Assembly: GCA_025964675.1 (NCBI GenBank)
Contig: JAOPYI010000022.1
Span: forward strand, 1-47,396
Source of the DNA: Sphaerisporangium sp.
Lineage (GTDB): Bacteria > Actinomycetota > Actinomycetes > Streptosporangiales > Streptosporangiaceae
DNA length: 47,396 nucleotides
Direction: 5' to 3'
Positions 26,238 to 34,463 of the stretch are shown one piece after another (the stretch's first letter is position 1; each line of letters opens with the position of its first letter). Both the position numbers and the translations under genes were made by a program. The notes under the pieces are model-generated. The model saw only the letters and a list, made by a program, of their open reading frames with translations. It had not been told where the DNA came from and searched no databases.

Positions 26238-28846
26238 CCCACCCGAACGACCTCCCCAGACCAGGCGAACCACTGGCAGAGCATCTGAGCCCCGCGGACG
26301 TCCAGGCAGCGTATGGATCTTTCACGGAGCTGGTCGCCGCGGCCGAGGGGGCGGTGCTGATGTCGGGCGCCGATCCGGGCCGGGCTCGTGACCGCGCGGG
26401 AGCCGTGCTGGCCGAGGCGGAGGCACGCGGCTGCGCGGAGGCCATCTCGGTCTCGCACCGGGCGCTGGCGCTCACCGCCCGCGAGTTCGGCCACCTGACG
26501 CTGGCCGCCGAGCACCTCGACCAGGCGGTCGCCGCCGCCCGCGACCTGCCGGAACGCGCCGCCCAGGCCCGGCTCTCGCTGGTGACGGTCCGCGCCCACC
26601 TCGGCGATCCCGTGGGCGCGCTTCGCGTGGCCGACCTCGCGGAAGGGCATCTGACCGGCCTCGACCCGGCGAGGCTCGGCGTGCAGCGCGCCGTCGCGCT
26701 GGTCCAGCTCGGCAGGTCCGATGAGGCGGTGGCCCACTGCGACAGGGCCGTCTCGCTGCTCACGGGGGCAGAGGACCCGCGCTTCCTGGCCGGAGCCCTG
26801 CTCAACCGGGGCATCGCCCACACCTACCTGGAGCGGTACGACGCCGCCTCGCGTGACCTGTCGAGCTGCGTGACCATCGCCAGGGAGGCGGGGCTGGACC
26901 ACCTCGTGACCCTGGCCGAGGCCAACCTGCCGTTCGTCGCGACCCGGCGCGGCGACATCCCTGCCGCCTTCGCGGGCTACCACGCCGCGCAGGCGACGCT
27001 GACGGGCTACCCCGAGCGGCTCGCCGCGATGCGGGCCGACTTCGCGGGCGCACTGCTCGCCGCCTACCTGCCCGGGGAGGCCCGCGCGCTGCTCTCCCAG
27101 GCGGTCCCCGAGCTCGCCGCCGCGGGCGCGCGGGTCGCGCTCGCGGAGTCCCGCCTGCTCCTTGCCCAGGTCGAGCTGCTGGCCGGCGATCCGCACGAGG
27201 CCGGGATCAACGCCGAGCTGGCGGCCGGCGAGCTGACCGGCCAGGGACGCCACGCCTTGGTGCCGCTGGCCGTGGAGGTGGCGCTGCGGGCCCGCCTCGC
27301 CACCGAGTGCCCGACGCCCGAGCTGCTCGCGGAGGCACGGGCGCTGGCCGGGCGCCTCGCCGCGGAAGGGTGGACGGGGCCGGCCGCGGCGCTACGGCTC
27401 ACCGCCGCCGAGCTGGCGGTGACGCTGGGCGACCAGCCCGCCACGGAGGCCGAGCTCCGCCTCGTCGCCGGCGAGCCCGCCACTGGGCGCACGCATCGCG
27501 TCGTACGCCACCACGCCGTGGCCCTCGGGCTGAGCCTTCGAGGTGACCGGCCGGGCGCCTTCGCCGCGCTGCGGGCGGGCCTCGCGGAGGCCACCGAAGG
27601 CGGCGAGCGTCTCGGCGACCCGGGGGTACGCGCCCACGCCATACGGGCGGGCGAGCGGCTCGCGGACTTCGGCCTCTCGCTCGCGCTGAGCGACGGGCAG
27701 CCCGAGACCGTGCTCGGCTGGGCGGAGCACTGGCGCGCGGTGCGACGCGGACGGGCCGGAGAGCCACTGGCGGTCGAACTGCTGCGTGCCGCGCTCGGCG
27801 ACGCCGTACTGATCGAGACGGTCAGGCACGGTGACCGGCTCGCCGCCGTGGTCCTCACCGCCGACCTCTGCGTGCTGCGACCGCTCGGCTCCTACACGGC
27901 CGCCGCCGAGGCGACGATCCGGCTCAGGTACGGCCTGCGGCGCGCGGGCCTGCGTGACACGGGCACTCGCAACGGGGTGACGAGGGAGGCAGAGCAGCTC
28001 GCGGAACGGCTGCTCGCACCGCTGGCCGGCGACATCCGGGACCGGCCGGTCGTGATCGTACCGACCGGCGCGCTGCACACCCTGCCGTGGCCGGTCCTCC
28101 CTCCCTTCCGGGGGCGGCCGACCTGCGTGGCCTCCAGCGCGGACGCCTGGCGGCACGCGTCCGGCCCCGGCCTGACCACGGAAACGGATCCACGGCCTGC
28201 AGGCCATGCCGATCTCCGTGGTCGCGCCGAGTCGGGGCAGGCCGGCAGGAGCGATTCTTCACAGCTGTGGCCTATGTCTTCGCGGGCCGACTCGCCGCGG
28301 GTGGCCGCTGTGGCGGGGCCGGGGCTCGATCATGCCGAGGAGGAGGCGGCGATGGTCGTCCGCACCTACGACAAGGCCGGGGCCGTACAGGTCGGGGCCA
28401 AGATCACCGATGTCCTCGAAGTGCTTCAGCGGGCCGAGATCGCGCACATCGCCGCCCATGGATACTTCTGCGCCCCGAGCCCACTGCTGTCGAGCCTTTC
28501 CCTGGACGACGGCCCGCTGATGGCCTACGACCTGCTCCGGCTGAGCCGGGTGCCGGGGCTGGTGGTGCTGTCGGCCTGCGACTCAGGCATGGCCCACGCC
28601 CCGGTCGACGGAGCCCCTTTGGGCCTCGCCGGCGCGTTCCTCGATCGGGGCACCACCTGCGTGGTCGCCGGCCTCGTCCCCGTGCGTGACGACGAGGCCC
28701 TGACGCTCATGACGCTCTTCCACGCTCTGCTGGTCTCAGGGCACACCCCGGCGGAGGCGCTCGCCATGGCGAGCGAGAAGACAGGCGTCGCCGGATTCGC
28801 CTGTTTCGGCTCCCTCGGGCGCCCGATCAACCTCCCCAGGGGATAG
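26234..28846 (+). CDS. TPR-CHAT protein (caspase-like protease)
   Basis: This 870-residue protein has a long helical-repeat N-terminus (about 40-550, TPR-like, e.g. LAAEHLDQAVAAARDLPERA and LLNRGIAHTYLERYDAASRD) and a C-terminal CHAT domain (about 580-870). The CHAT dyad is intact: His742 in IAHIAAHGYF and Cys782 in VLSACDSGM. Family members cleave protein partners, for instance Csx29 in type III-E CRISPR and separase-related proteins. A low-complexity insert (about 655-690) interrupts the CHAT domain. There is no signal peptide, so it is cytoplasmic. GTG 26234 overlaps the preceding stop. The neighbouring sigma factor and subtilase suggest proteolytic control of transcription. Confidence 0.88.
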   Translation: MTHPNDLPRPGEPLAEHLSPADVQAAYGSFTELVAAAEGAVLMSGADPGRARDRAGAVLAEAEARGCAEAISVSHRALALTAREFGHLTLAAEHLDQAVAAARDLPERAAQARLSLVTVRAHLGDPVGALRVADLAEGHLTGLDPARLGVQRAVALVQLGRSDEAVAHCDRAVSLLTGAEDPRFLAGALLNRGIAHTYLERYDAASRDLSSCVTIAREAGLDHLVTLAEANLPFVATRRGDIPAAFAGYHAAQATLTGYPERLAAMRADFAGALLAAYLPGEARALLSQAVPELAAAGARVALAESRLLLAQVELLAGDPHEAGINAELAAGELTGQGRHALVPLAVEVALRARLATECPTPELLAEARALAGRLAAEGWTGPAAALRLTAAELAVTLGDQPATEAELRLVAGEPATGRTHRVVRHHAVALGLSLRGDRPGAFAALRAGLAEATEGGERLGDPGVRAHAIRAGERLADFGLSLALSDGQPETVLGWAEHWRAVRRGRAGEPLAVELLRAALGDAVLIETVRHGDRLAAVVLTADLCVLRPLGSYTAAAEATIRLRYGLRRAGLRDTGTRNGVTREAEQLAERLLAPLAGDIRDRPVVIVPTGALHTLPWPVLPPFRGRPTCVASSADAWRHASGPGLTTETDPRPAGHADLRGRAESGQAGRSDSSQLWPMSSRADSPRVAAVAGPGLDHAEEEAAMVVRTYDKAGAVQVGAKITDVLEVLQRAEIAHIAAHGYFCAPSPLLSSLSLDDGPLMAYDLLRLSRVPGLVVLSACDSGMAHAPVDGAPLGLAGAFLDRGTTCVVAGLVPVRDDEALTLMTLFHALLVSGHTPAEALAMASEKTGVAGFACFGSLGRPINLPRG

Positions 28847-28934
28847 GGCGTGTCCACATTCACCCGGCCGGGCACCGCATGACGGCGCCGGCGGCACTAC
28901 GCCGGGTCAGGCACGATGGCGGGAACTCGTGGCG

Positions 28935-29738
28935 CTAACCCTTGGCGACCGGTCGTGAGGGGTCGGTCACCCAGTTGGACCAGGAGCCGACGTACAGGGC
29001 AGCGGGGACGCCTGCCAGATCCAGGGCCAGCACCTCGTGGGCGGCGGTGACGCCCGAGCCGCAGTAGGCCCCCACGGGGACCTCCGGCAGCACGCCGTAG
29101 GAGATGAACCGCTCTCTGAGGAACTCGGCCGGATGGAAGCGCCCGGACGGGTCGACGTTCTCCGACGTCGGCGCGCTGACCGCGCCCGGGATGTGGCCGG
29201 CGACCGGATCGACGGGCTCCACGTCGCCCCGGTGGCGCTCGGCCGCACGCGCGTCCAGCAACACGCCGTCCTCCGCGAGAGCGCCCGCCTGCTCGGCGTC
29301 CAGCACCGGCATCCCGCCCGGACGCGCCGTGAAGTCGCCCTGCTCGGTAACCGGCTCCTCCTTGGTCACCGGGTGGCCCTCGTCCACCCACCTGCGGTAG
29401 CCACCGTCGAGCACGCGGACCTCCGGATGCCCGAAGTAGCGCAGCGTCCACCAGGCCCGGGCGGCGGCGGTGGAGTCGGCGTCGTCGTACACCACCACCG
29501 GCCGCGACCCGGACACGCCGAGCCGCCGCATCGCCTCCTGGAAGTCGTCGGCGTCCGGCAGCGGGTGGCGGCCGCCCGCCCCCGGCGGCGCGGCCAAGTC
29601 GCCGTTCAGGTCGCAGAACACGGCACCCGGGAGGTGTCCCTCCCGGTAGGACTCGATGCCGGGCGCCCCCGCCAGCCGCCACCGCACATCGAGGATCGTC
29701 GCCTCGCCGACCTCATCTGGACTGATCAATGGGTTCAT
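28935..29738 (-). CDS. sulfurtransferase with tandem rhodanese domains (SseA-like)
   Basis: This 267-residue protein has two rhodanese domains. The first (about 8-130) is inactive, with YDDADS at the cysteine position. The second carries catalytic Cys226 in the loop CGSGVTAAHE. The family moves sulfane sulfur from thiosulfate or 3-mercaptopyruvate to an acceptor. CGSGVT is typical of mercaptopyruvate-type enzymes. ATG 29738 starts the domain; GTG 29747 would add three residues, and neither has a good ribosome site. It stands alone, with 168 bp to the upstream DUF5998 gene. Confidence 0.9.
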   Translation of the reverse strand: MNPLISPDEVGEATILDVRWRLAGAPGIESYREGHLPGAVFCDLNGDLAAPPGAGGRHPLPDADDFQEAMRRLGVSGSRPVVVYDDADSTAAARAWWTLRYFGHPEVRVLDGGYRRWVDEGHPVTKEEPVTEQGDFTARPGGMPVLDAEQAGALAEDGVLLDARAAERHRGDVEPVDPVAGHIPGAVSAPTSENVDPSGRFHPAEFLRERFISYGVLPEVPVGAYCGSGVTAAHEVLALDLAGVPAALYVGSWSNWVTDPSRPVAKG

Positions 29739-29906
29739 CGGGATCACGGGGCGGATGCCCCCGCGCTTTCAGGCATGGGAGGAAGCCCCTTCCCTCCTTC
29801 TTCAGGGAGTAACGGGCAGTGTCTTGTGCCGCCGGACGACCACGCTCGGCGTCGTACGCGTGTCCTGCACGGCGCGACCGTGCCTCCCATCGGCACCGCC
29901 CCGAGG

Positions 29907-30497
29907 TCAGCCCGCCGCGCGGGCGGTCGCCTCGGAGAGGGCCTTGGCGAAGGCCAGGACGTTTCCTACGGCTTCCGGCCCGTCCGCCGCCTCGCTGACC
30001 CGCAGCGACAGGTCGTCGGCGGTGATCGCACCGGTGTAGCCGTGGTCGGCCTCGCAGTTCTCGTCCCCGCAGGTGGCGGGCTCCAGGTCGACGTGGGAGA
30101 TCGCGCCCCAGCCGATCGTGAGCGTCACCTCGGTCGGGGGCACGCCGGGCACGTACGTGGCGGGGTCGGGGACCACCCGGGTGACCGCCACGGACTGGAC
30201 GCGGCTGAGGCGCACGGCCTCCGTGGTCGTGGACGCATGTGAGGTGGGCACGCCGTCGGCGGGCGGGTGCTCGTCGGTGTGGCACACGAGAAGCCGTGTG
30301 GGCGAGAGGACCACCACGGTGACGTGCCTGCGCACCTCCATCGCCGGATCGAAGGTGGCCTCATGGTGCACGACGTACGCCGTGACCTGCTCCTTGCCCA
30401 GCGCGGACTCCGCCGCGTCGGCCACGAGATCGGGGTAGTAGCCGCTGCGTTCGATAGCCTCGCGCAAACCAGCGGCCGAGACTCGGGTTTCCCTCAT
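29907..30497 (-). CDS. DUF5998 family protein
   Basis: I recognise this 196-residue protein as DUF5998, an actinobacterial family of unknown function. An N-terminal helical segment (LREAIERSGYYPDLVADAAE) precedes a beta-rich core with AYVVHHEATFDPAMEVRRHV, TRLLVCHTDEHP and LTIGWGAISHVDLEP. A CGDENCEADHGY motif about residue 145 could bind metal. ATG 30497 has AGGATGG just upstream. It follows the large acyltransferase gene on the same strand after 151 bp. Confidence 0.75.
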   Translation of the reverse strand: MRETRVSAAGLREAIERSGYYPDLVADAAESALGKEQVTAYVVHHEATFDPAMEVRRHVTVVVLSPTRLLVCHTDEHPPADGVPTSHASTTTEAVRLSRVQSVAVTRVVPDPATYVPGVPPTEVTLTIGWGAISHVDLEPATCGDENCEADHGYTGAITADDLSLRVSEAADGPEAVGNVLAFAKALSEATARAAG

Positions 30498-30648
30498 GGG
30501 TCCATCCTGCCCTGTCTCGCCATGGTGTTTCACCTCACAGCCACCTGCCTCGACAGCCTTCGGCGGAGAACGGACCGGCGGGGCCGGAGCGTCTCCGTTC
30601 CGCGGTCCCTGGACGTGTACATGGTCACGCGAGCCCCTTTCGTCCCTT

Positions 30649-33345
30649 TCATCGCAGGCGCCTCGGTCCCCTGTCGGGACGGGGGCCGACGGCGTCGCGG
30701 AGCACGGCCCTGGCTCCGAGCAGGTTCACGCCGGACTCCCCGACCAGGATGGGGTCGAGGTCCAGCCGTGCCACCTCGGGAAGCTCGTCGGCCAGCCTCC
30801 CGACCCGTACCAGCAGATCCTCCAGCGCGTCCACCGCCACCGGCGGGTAGCCGTGCTCCCCGAACAGCAGCGGAGCGGCCCGTATGGACCTCACCAGCCC
30901 GGCCGCGTCCTCCAAGGTCAGGGGGGCCATGCGGAAGGCCTCGTCCCCGAGGAGCCGCGCCGTCACCTCCCCGAGCCCGAACGACACCACCGCCCCGAAG
31001 TCCAGGTCGTCGACCATCCTCACCACCGTGGGCACGGCCGGTTGCGGGGCCATGCGCTGGACCGACAGGGTCACGTCGGGGCCGAGCCGCGCCGCCAGGT
31101 CCTCGTACGCGCGTCGCACGCCGCCGCGGTCGGACAGGCCCAGCCGCACGGTGCCCGCCCGGTGGGAGACCTCGGGGTCGGCCGACCTGACGACCACCGG
31201 CCAGCCGAGCCGTTCGGCCGCCGCGACCGCCTCTTCTGGCGTGGCGACCACTTCGGCCGGCCACACCTCAAGGCCGTACCTGGCGAGCAGCTCCGTGGCG
31301 TCGACCTCGACGGCCGTCCCGCCGGAACCGTGCGCCTGATCGTCGCCGGCACCACCGGGACTCGCCTTGTTCCCGCCGGAGCCAGCGGCCGCGAGGAGTT
31401 CCTCCACGACCGTCTTGGCGCCGGCTGTGTCCACGTCTTGGAGTTCGGGGGACGTTCCCTGCGGCGTCTCCCGCCAGCAGGCGTACCGCACCACGTGGGC
31501 GAGAGCCCGTACGGCCTCCTCGGCGGCGGGGTAGGACGGGATGGACCCCTTGCCAGGATCGCCGCCCTCACCTGGGACGCGCAGCTCGGGCGGCATGCCC
31601 ATACGCCCCTCGAACGTGGCGAGGACGGGCTTGCCCCTGTCCCGCGCCACCCGTACGAGCTCGGCCGCGACCTCGGCGGCGTTGCCTGGCACGGGGGGCA
31701 TGTAGATCGCGACGATGGCGTCCACCTCGCAGTCCATTTCCGCCAGCGCCCTGCGGTACTCGCCCGCACCGGCCCGGGCCCCGAGGTTGGCCGGCGGGCA
31801 GGGCTCCAGCCCGGCAGCCACGCAGGCGTCCACGGCGAGCAGCGCCAGCGCGTCGGAGTTGCTGACGACGCCCACCCTGGGTCCGGCGGGCAGCGGCTGG
31901 TACGCGAGCAGCTGGGCGACGTCGAACAGCTGGGTGAGGTCGTCCACGCGGATCACCCCCGCCTGCTCGAACAGCGCGCTGAGCGCGGTGTCCGGCAGCC
32001 CCAGCACGGGCGCGGCGTGCCCAAGGGGCACTCCCTGGGTGGTGCCGCCGCTCTTGACGACGACGATCGGCTTCTTCCGCGACGTGCGCCGGGCCAGCCG
32101 GGCGAACTTGCGTGGGTTTCCGAGCGACTCCAGGTAGAGAAGGACCACATCGGTGGCCGGGTCCTCCTCCCAGTACTGCAGGAGGTCGTTGCCCGAGACG
32201 TCGGCCCTGTTCCCCGCGGACACGAAAGTCGAGATGCCCATGCCGCGCTGGGCGACCCGCTGGAGCAGCGCGGTGCCGAGCGCGCCCGACTGGCTGAAGA
32301 AGCCCACGCGGCCCCTGCCGGGCAGCCGGGCCGCCAGGGTGGCGTTCAGGCGGACGGACGGGTCGGTATTGGCGATGCCGAGGCAGTTGGGGCCCACCAC
32401 GCGCAAGCCGTACGCGCGGGCGATGCGCACCAGATCGTCCTGGCGGGCCCTCCCCTCGGCGCCCGTCTCCCCGAAACCGGACGAGACGACCACAAGGCCC
32501 TTCACCCCCTTCTCCGCGCACTCCTTGACGACGTCCAGCACCGCGTCGGCGGGCACGGCGACCACCGCGAGGTCCACGTCCCCGTCGATGGCCGAGACGC
32601 TCTTGTACGCGCGGACACCGGCCACCGCCCTCACCTCGCGGTGAACGGGGTACACCGGGCCGTTGAAGTCGGCTCCGAGCAGGTTCCGCAGCACGGTCTG
32701 GCCGATGCCGCCGGCCTCCCGCCCGGCGCCGACGACCACCACCGAGGTGGGCGTGAGGAGCCGCTCGATCGATCGCGCCTCGGCGCGGTGCTCGCGCGCC
32801 GTCGTGACCTCGCGGGAGGTCTCCGTCGTCGCCAGGTCCAAGGTCATCCGTACGACCCCGTCCTCGAACTGGCTCTGCGCCGTGTATCCCACCTGGCGGA
32901 AGAACGCCATCATCCGGGCGTTGGACGGCAGGACGTCGGCGATGAAGCGTTTGATCCCGCGTTCCCTCGCGGCCGCGCGCATGTGCTCCATGAGCACCGA
33001 GGCGACTCCCCTGCCCTGGTGGGCGTCCTCCACGAGGAACGCCACCTCCGCGCTGTCCTGCTGCTCCATGCGGTCGAACCGGACTACCGCCACCATCTCC
33101 GTGCCGAGGGTCGCGATCAACGCCACCCGGTTCACGTAGTCGACGGTCGTGAACCAGGCCACCTCGCGATCCGACAGGCGGGGACGCGGGCCGAAGAAAC
33201 GGAAGTAGATGGACTGGTCGGAGAGCCGGGAGTAGAAGGCGCGGAGGATGTCGGCGTCCTCAGGCCGGATGGGCCGCAGATGGGCGGTACCCCCGTCTGC
33301 CAGGACGACGTCGGCCTCCCAGTGAGCGGGATAGTGAGGTTCCAC
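30649..33345 (-). CDS. GNAT acetyltransferase fused to NDP-forming acyl-CoA synthetase-like domains (Pat-like)
   Basis: This 898-residue protein has an N-terminal GNAT domain (about 10-165; VAFLVEDAHQGRGVASVLMEH is the acetyl-CoA site), then a CoA-binding domain, succinyl-CoA-ligase-like domains (VVGPNCLGIANTDPSV, GFFSQSGALGTALL) and a C-terminal ATP-grasp part. The GNAT-first order matches the S. lividans PatA type, the reverse of enterobacterial Pat. Such proteins acetylate lysines of acyl-CoA synthetases and other enzymes. GTG 33345 is chosen because TACCCT lies 7 nt upstream and homologues begin near here. TTG 33387 is the longest option. Confidence 0.9.
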   Translation of the reverse strand: MEPHYPAHWEADVVLADGGTAHLRPIRPEDADILRAFYSRLSDQSIYFRFFGPRPRLSDREVAWFTTVDYVNRVALIATLGTEMVAVVRFDRMEQQDSAEVAFLVEDAHQGRGVASVLMEHMRAAARERGIKRFIADVLPSNARMMAFFRQVGYTAQSQFEDGVVRMTLDLATTETSREVTTAREHRAEARSIERLLTPTSVVVVGAGREAGGIGQTVLRNLLGADFNGPVYPVHREVRAVAGVRAYKSVSAIDGDVDLAVVAVPADAVLDVVKECAEKGVKGLVVVSSGFGETGAEGRARQDDLVRIARAYGLRVVGPNCLGIANTDPSVRLNATLAARLPGRGRVGFFSQSGALGTALLQRVAQRGMGISTFVSAGNRADVSGNDLLQYWEEDPATDVVLLYLESLGNPRKFARLARRTSRKKPIVVVKSGGTTQGVPLGHAAPVLGLPDTALSALFEQAGVIRVDDLTQLFDVAQLLAYQPLPAGPRVGVVSNSDALALLAVDACVAAGLEPCPPANLGARAGAGEYRRALAEMDCEVDAIVAIYMPPVPGNAAEVAAELVRVARDRGKPVLATFEGRMGMPPELRVPGEGGDPGKGSIPSYPAAEEAVRALAHVVRYACWRETPQGTSPELQDVDTAGAKTVVEELLAAAGSGGNKASPGGAGDDQAHGSGGTAVEVDATELLARYGLEVWPAEVVATPEEAVAAAERLGWPVVVRSADPEVSHRAGTVRLGLSDRGGVRRAYEDLAARLGPDVTLSVQRMAPQPAVPTVVRMVDDLDFGAVVSFGLGEVTARLLGDEAFRMAPLTLEDAAGLVRSIRAAPLLFGEHGYPPVAVDALEDLLVRVGRLADELPEVARLDLDPILVGESGVNLLGARAVLRDAVGPRPDRGPRRLR

Positions 33346-33352
33346 ATTGATG

Positions 33353-33358
33353 AGGGTA
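33353..33358 (-). promoter_or_regulatory. candidate -10 box for a leaderless Pat-like mRNA
   Basis: TACCCT on the minus strand is followed by 7 nt and GTG 33345, with no ribosome-binding site. No good -35 hexamer is seen 16-18 bp upstream. Confidence 0.35.
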
Positions 33359-33498
33359 AGCGCCCTGGTGTCTGGATTGTTGGGCAACGCTTGTGCATCG
33401 ACTGTGCACGGGTGTCCGCTCTATGCCCCACGCCCCGGCTTGAAGCTGTTAGGTTTTCTGTCAGCAGCCTCCTGTAGTGCCAACAAGGTGGTGACATC

Positions 33499-34392
33499 AT
33501 GACGCGGGTTGTCGTGGTGGGCGATCTGATGACCGATGCGGTCGCACGCGCCCGCTACCCTCTCGCCAGGGCAAGCGACACTCCGGCCGTCGTCACCATG
33601 CATGGTGGCGGCTCCGGGGCAAACGTCGCCTCCTGGCTCGCAGTCGAGGGTGCGGAGGTGGCCTTCGTCGGCCGCCGAGGCGCCGACATCACGGGTCGTA
33701 ACCGTGACATGGAGCTCATGGGTTACGGCGTGGACGCCCGCCTGGTGATGGACCCCGAGCGACCAACCGGCACGTGCGTCGTGCTGGTCACGCACAAGGG
33801 TGAGCGCACCTTGCTCTCCGACCCGGGCGCCAACGCCGCCCTGTCTCCCGAAGACCTGCCCCGCGACCTGTTCGCGCAGGGTGGCCACCTGCACGTCTCC
33901 GGATACACCCTTCTGAACGACGGGTCCCGCGACGCCGGTCTGGCCGCGCTCGACCACGCGCGCCGGGCGGGCATGTCGATCTCCATCGACTGCGCCTCCG
34001 CCGCGCCGCTGGAGCGCACCGGCGCCGAGCCGTTCCTCGAGTGGACCCACAGCGCGAAGGTCCTCTTCGCCAACGACTCGCAGGCCAAGGTGCTCACGGG
34101 CCGTGACGATCCCTCCTCCGCCGCCAAGGTGCTCACCGCCTGGTTCCCCCAGGTCGTGATCAAGCTGGGTGCCGAAGGCTCCCTGTGGTACACCAACAAC
34201 CGGGCGGAGCCCGTCCGGGCGCCGGCCGACCACATCGAGCGGGTGGTCGACGGCACGGGTGCCGGTGACGCCTTCACCGCGGGCTTCCTGCAGCCGTGGC
34301 TGGAGGGCAAGCAACCGGCCGACGCGCTCGCCGCGGGCAACGCCCTGGCCGCCAAGGCCATCGGCAACCTCGGCGCCCGCCCCCGCCTCTAA
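33499..34392 (+). CDS. PfkB-family carbohydrate kinase
   Basis: This 297-residue ribokinase-fold kinase has the first PfkB signature around GGGSGANVASWLAVEGAEV (about 36-55) and the second as DGTGAGDAFTAGFL (about 252-265), with the catalytic Asp in GAGD. The ATP-site segment VVIKLGAEGSLWY is also present. The substrate (sugar or nucleoside) is not determinable. ATG 33499 follows AAGGTGG by 7 nt. It diverges from the Pat-like gene and converges on the RecQ gene across a strong dyad. Confidence 0.91.
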   Translation: MTRVVVVGDLMTDAVARARYPLARASDTPAVVTMHGGGSGANVASWLAVEGAEVAFVGRRGADITGRNRDMELMGYGVDARLVMDPERPTGTCVVLVTHKGERTLLSDPGANAALSPEDLPRDLFAQGGHLHVSGYTLLNDGSRDAGLAALDHARRAGMSISIDCASAAPLERTGAEPFLEWTHSAKVLFANDSQAKVLTGRDDPSSAAKVLTAWFPQVVIKLGAEGSLWYTNNRAEPVRAPADHIERVVDGTGAGDAFTAGFLQPWLEGKQPADALAAGNALAAKAIGNLGARPRL

Positions 34393-34400
34393 CCCCCGCC

Positions 34401-34442
34401 CACCGATCTGGGAGTGCGGGTCCCCGCGGTTCATGATCGGTG
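34401..34442. terminator. bidirectional hairpin between the PfkB and RecQ genes
   Basis: Outer arms CACCGATC (34401-34408) and GATCGGTG (34435-34442) are perfect and enclose a smaller GCGGG/CCCGC stem. It lies between convergent stops, 9 bp after the PfkB gene and 22 bp after the helicase gene. Confidence 0.6.
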
Positions 34443-34463
34443 AGGACTCGCCGGGCCCGGGGG

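Noticed and set aside
24093-28846. CRISPR array or Cas gene near the TPR-CHAT gene
   Set aside because: No direct-repeat array or Cas motif was seen within the window; the similarity to type III-E is in protein types only.
29748-29830. Sequence resembling the right end/omega-RNA tail of an IS200/IS605 element (CCCCCGC...GGGAGGAAG)
   Set aside because: The stem is imperfect, no TnpB or TnpA remnant and no left end are present; likely chance GC-rich similarity.
30496-33477. Plus-strand open frame of 993 residues opposite the Pat-like gene
   Set aside because: Same antisense artefact; no domain or ribosome site.
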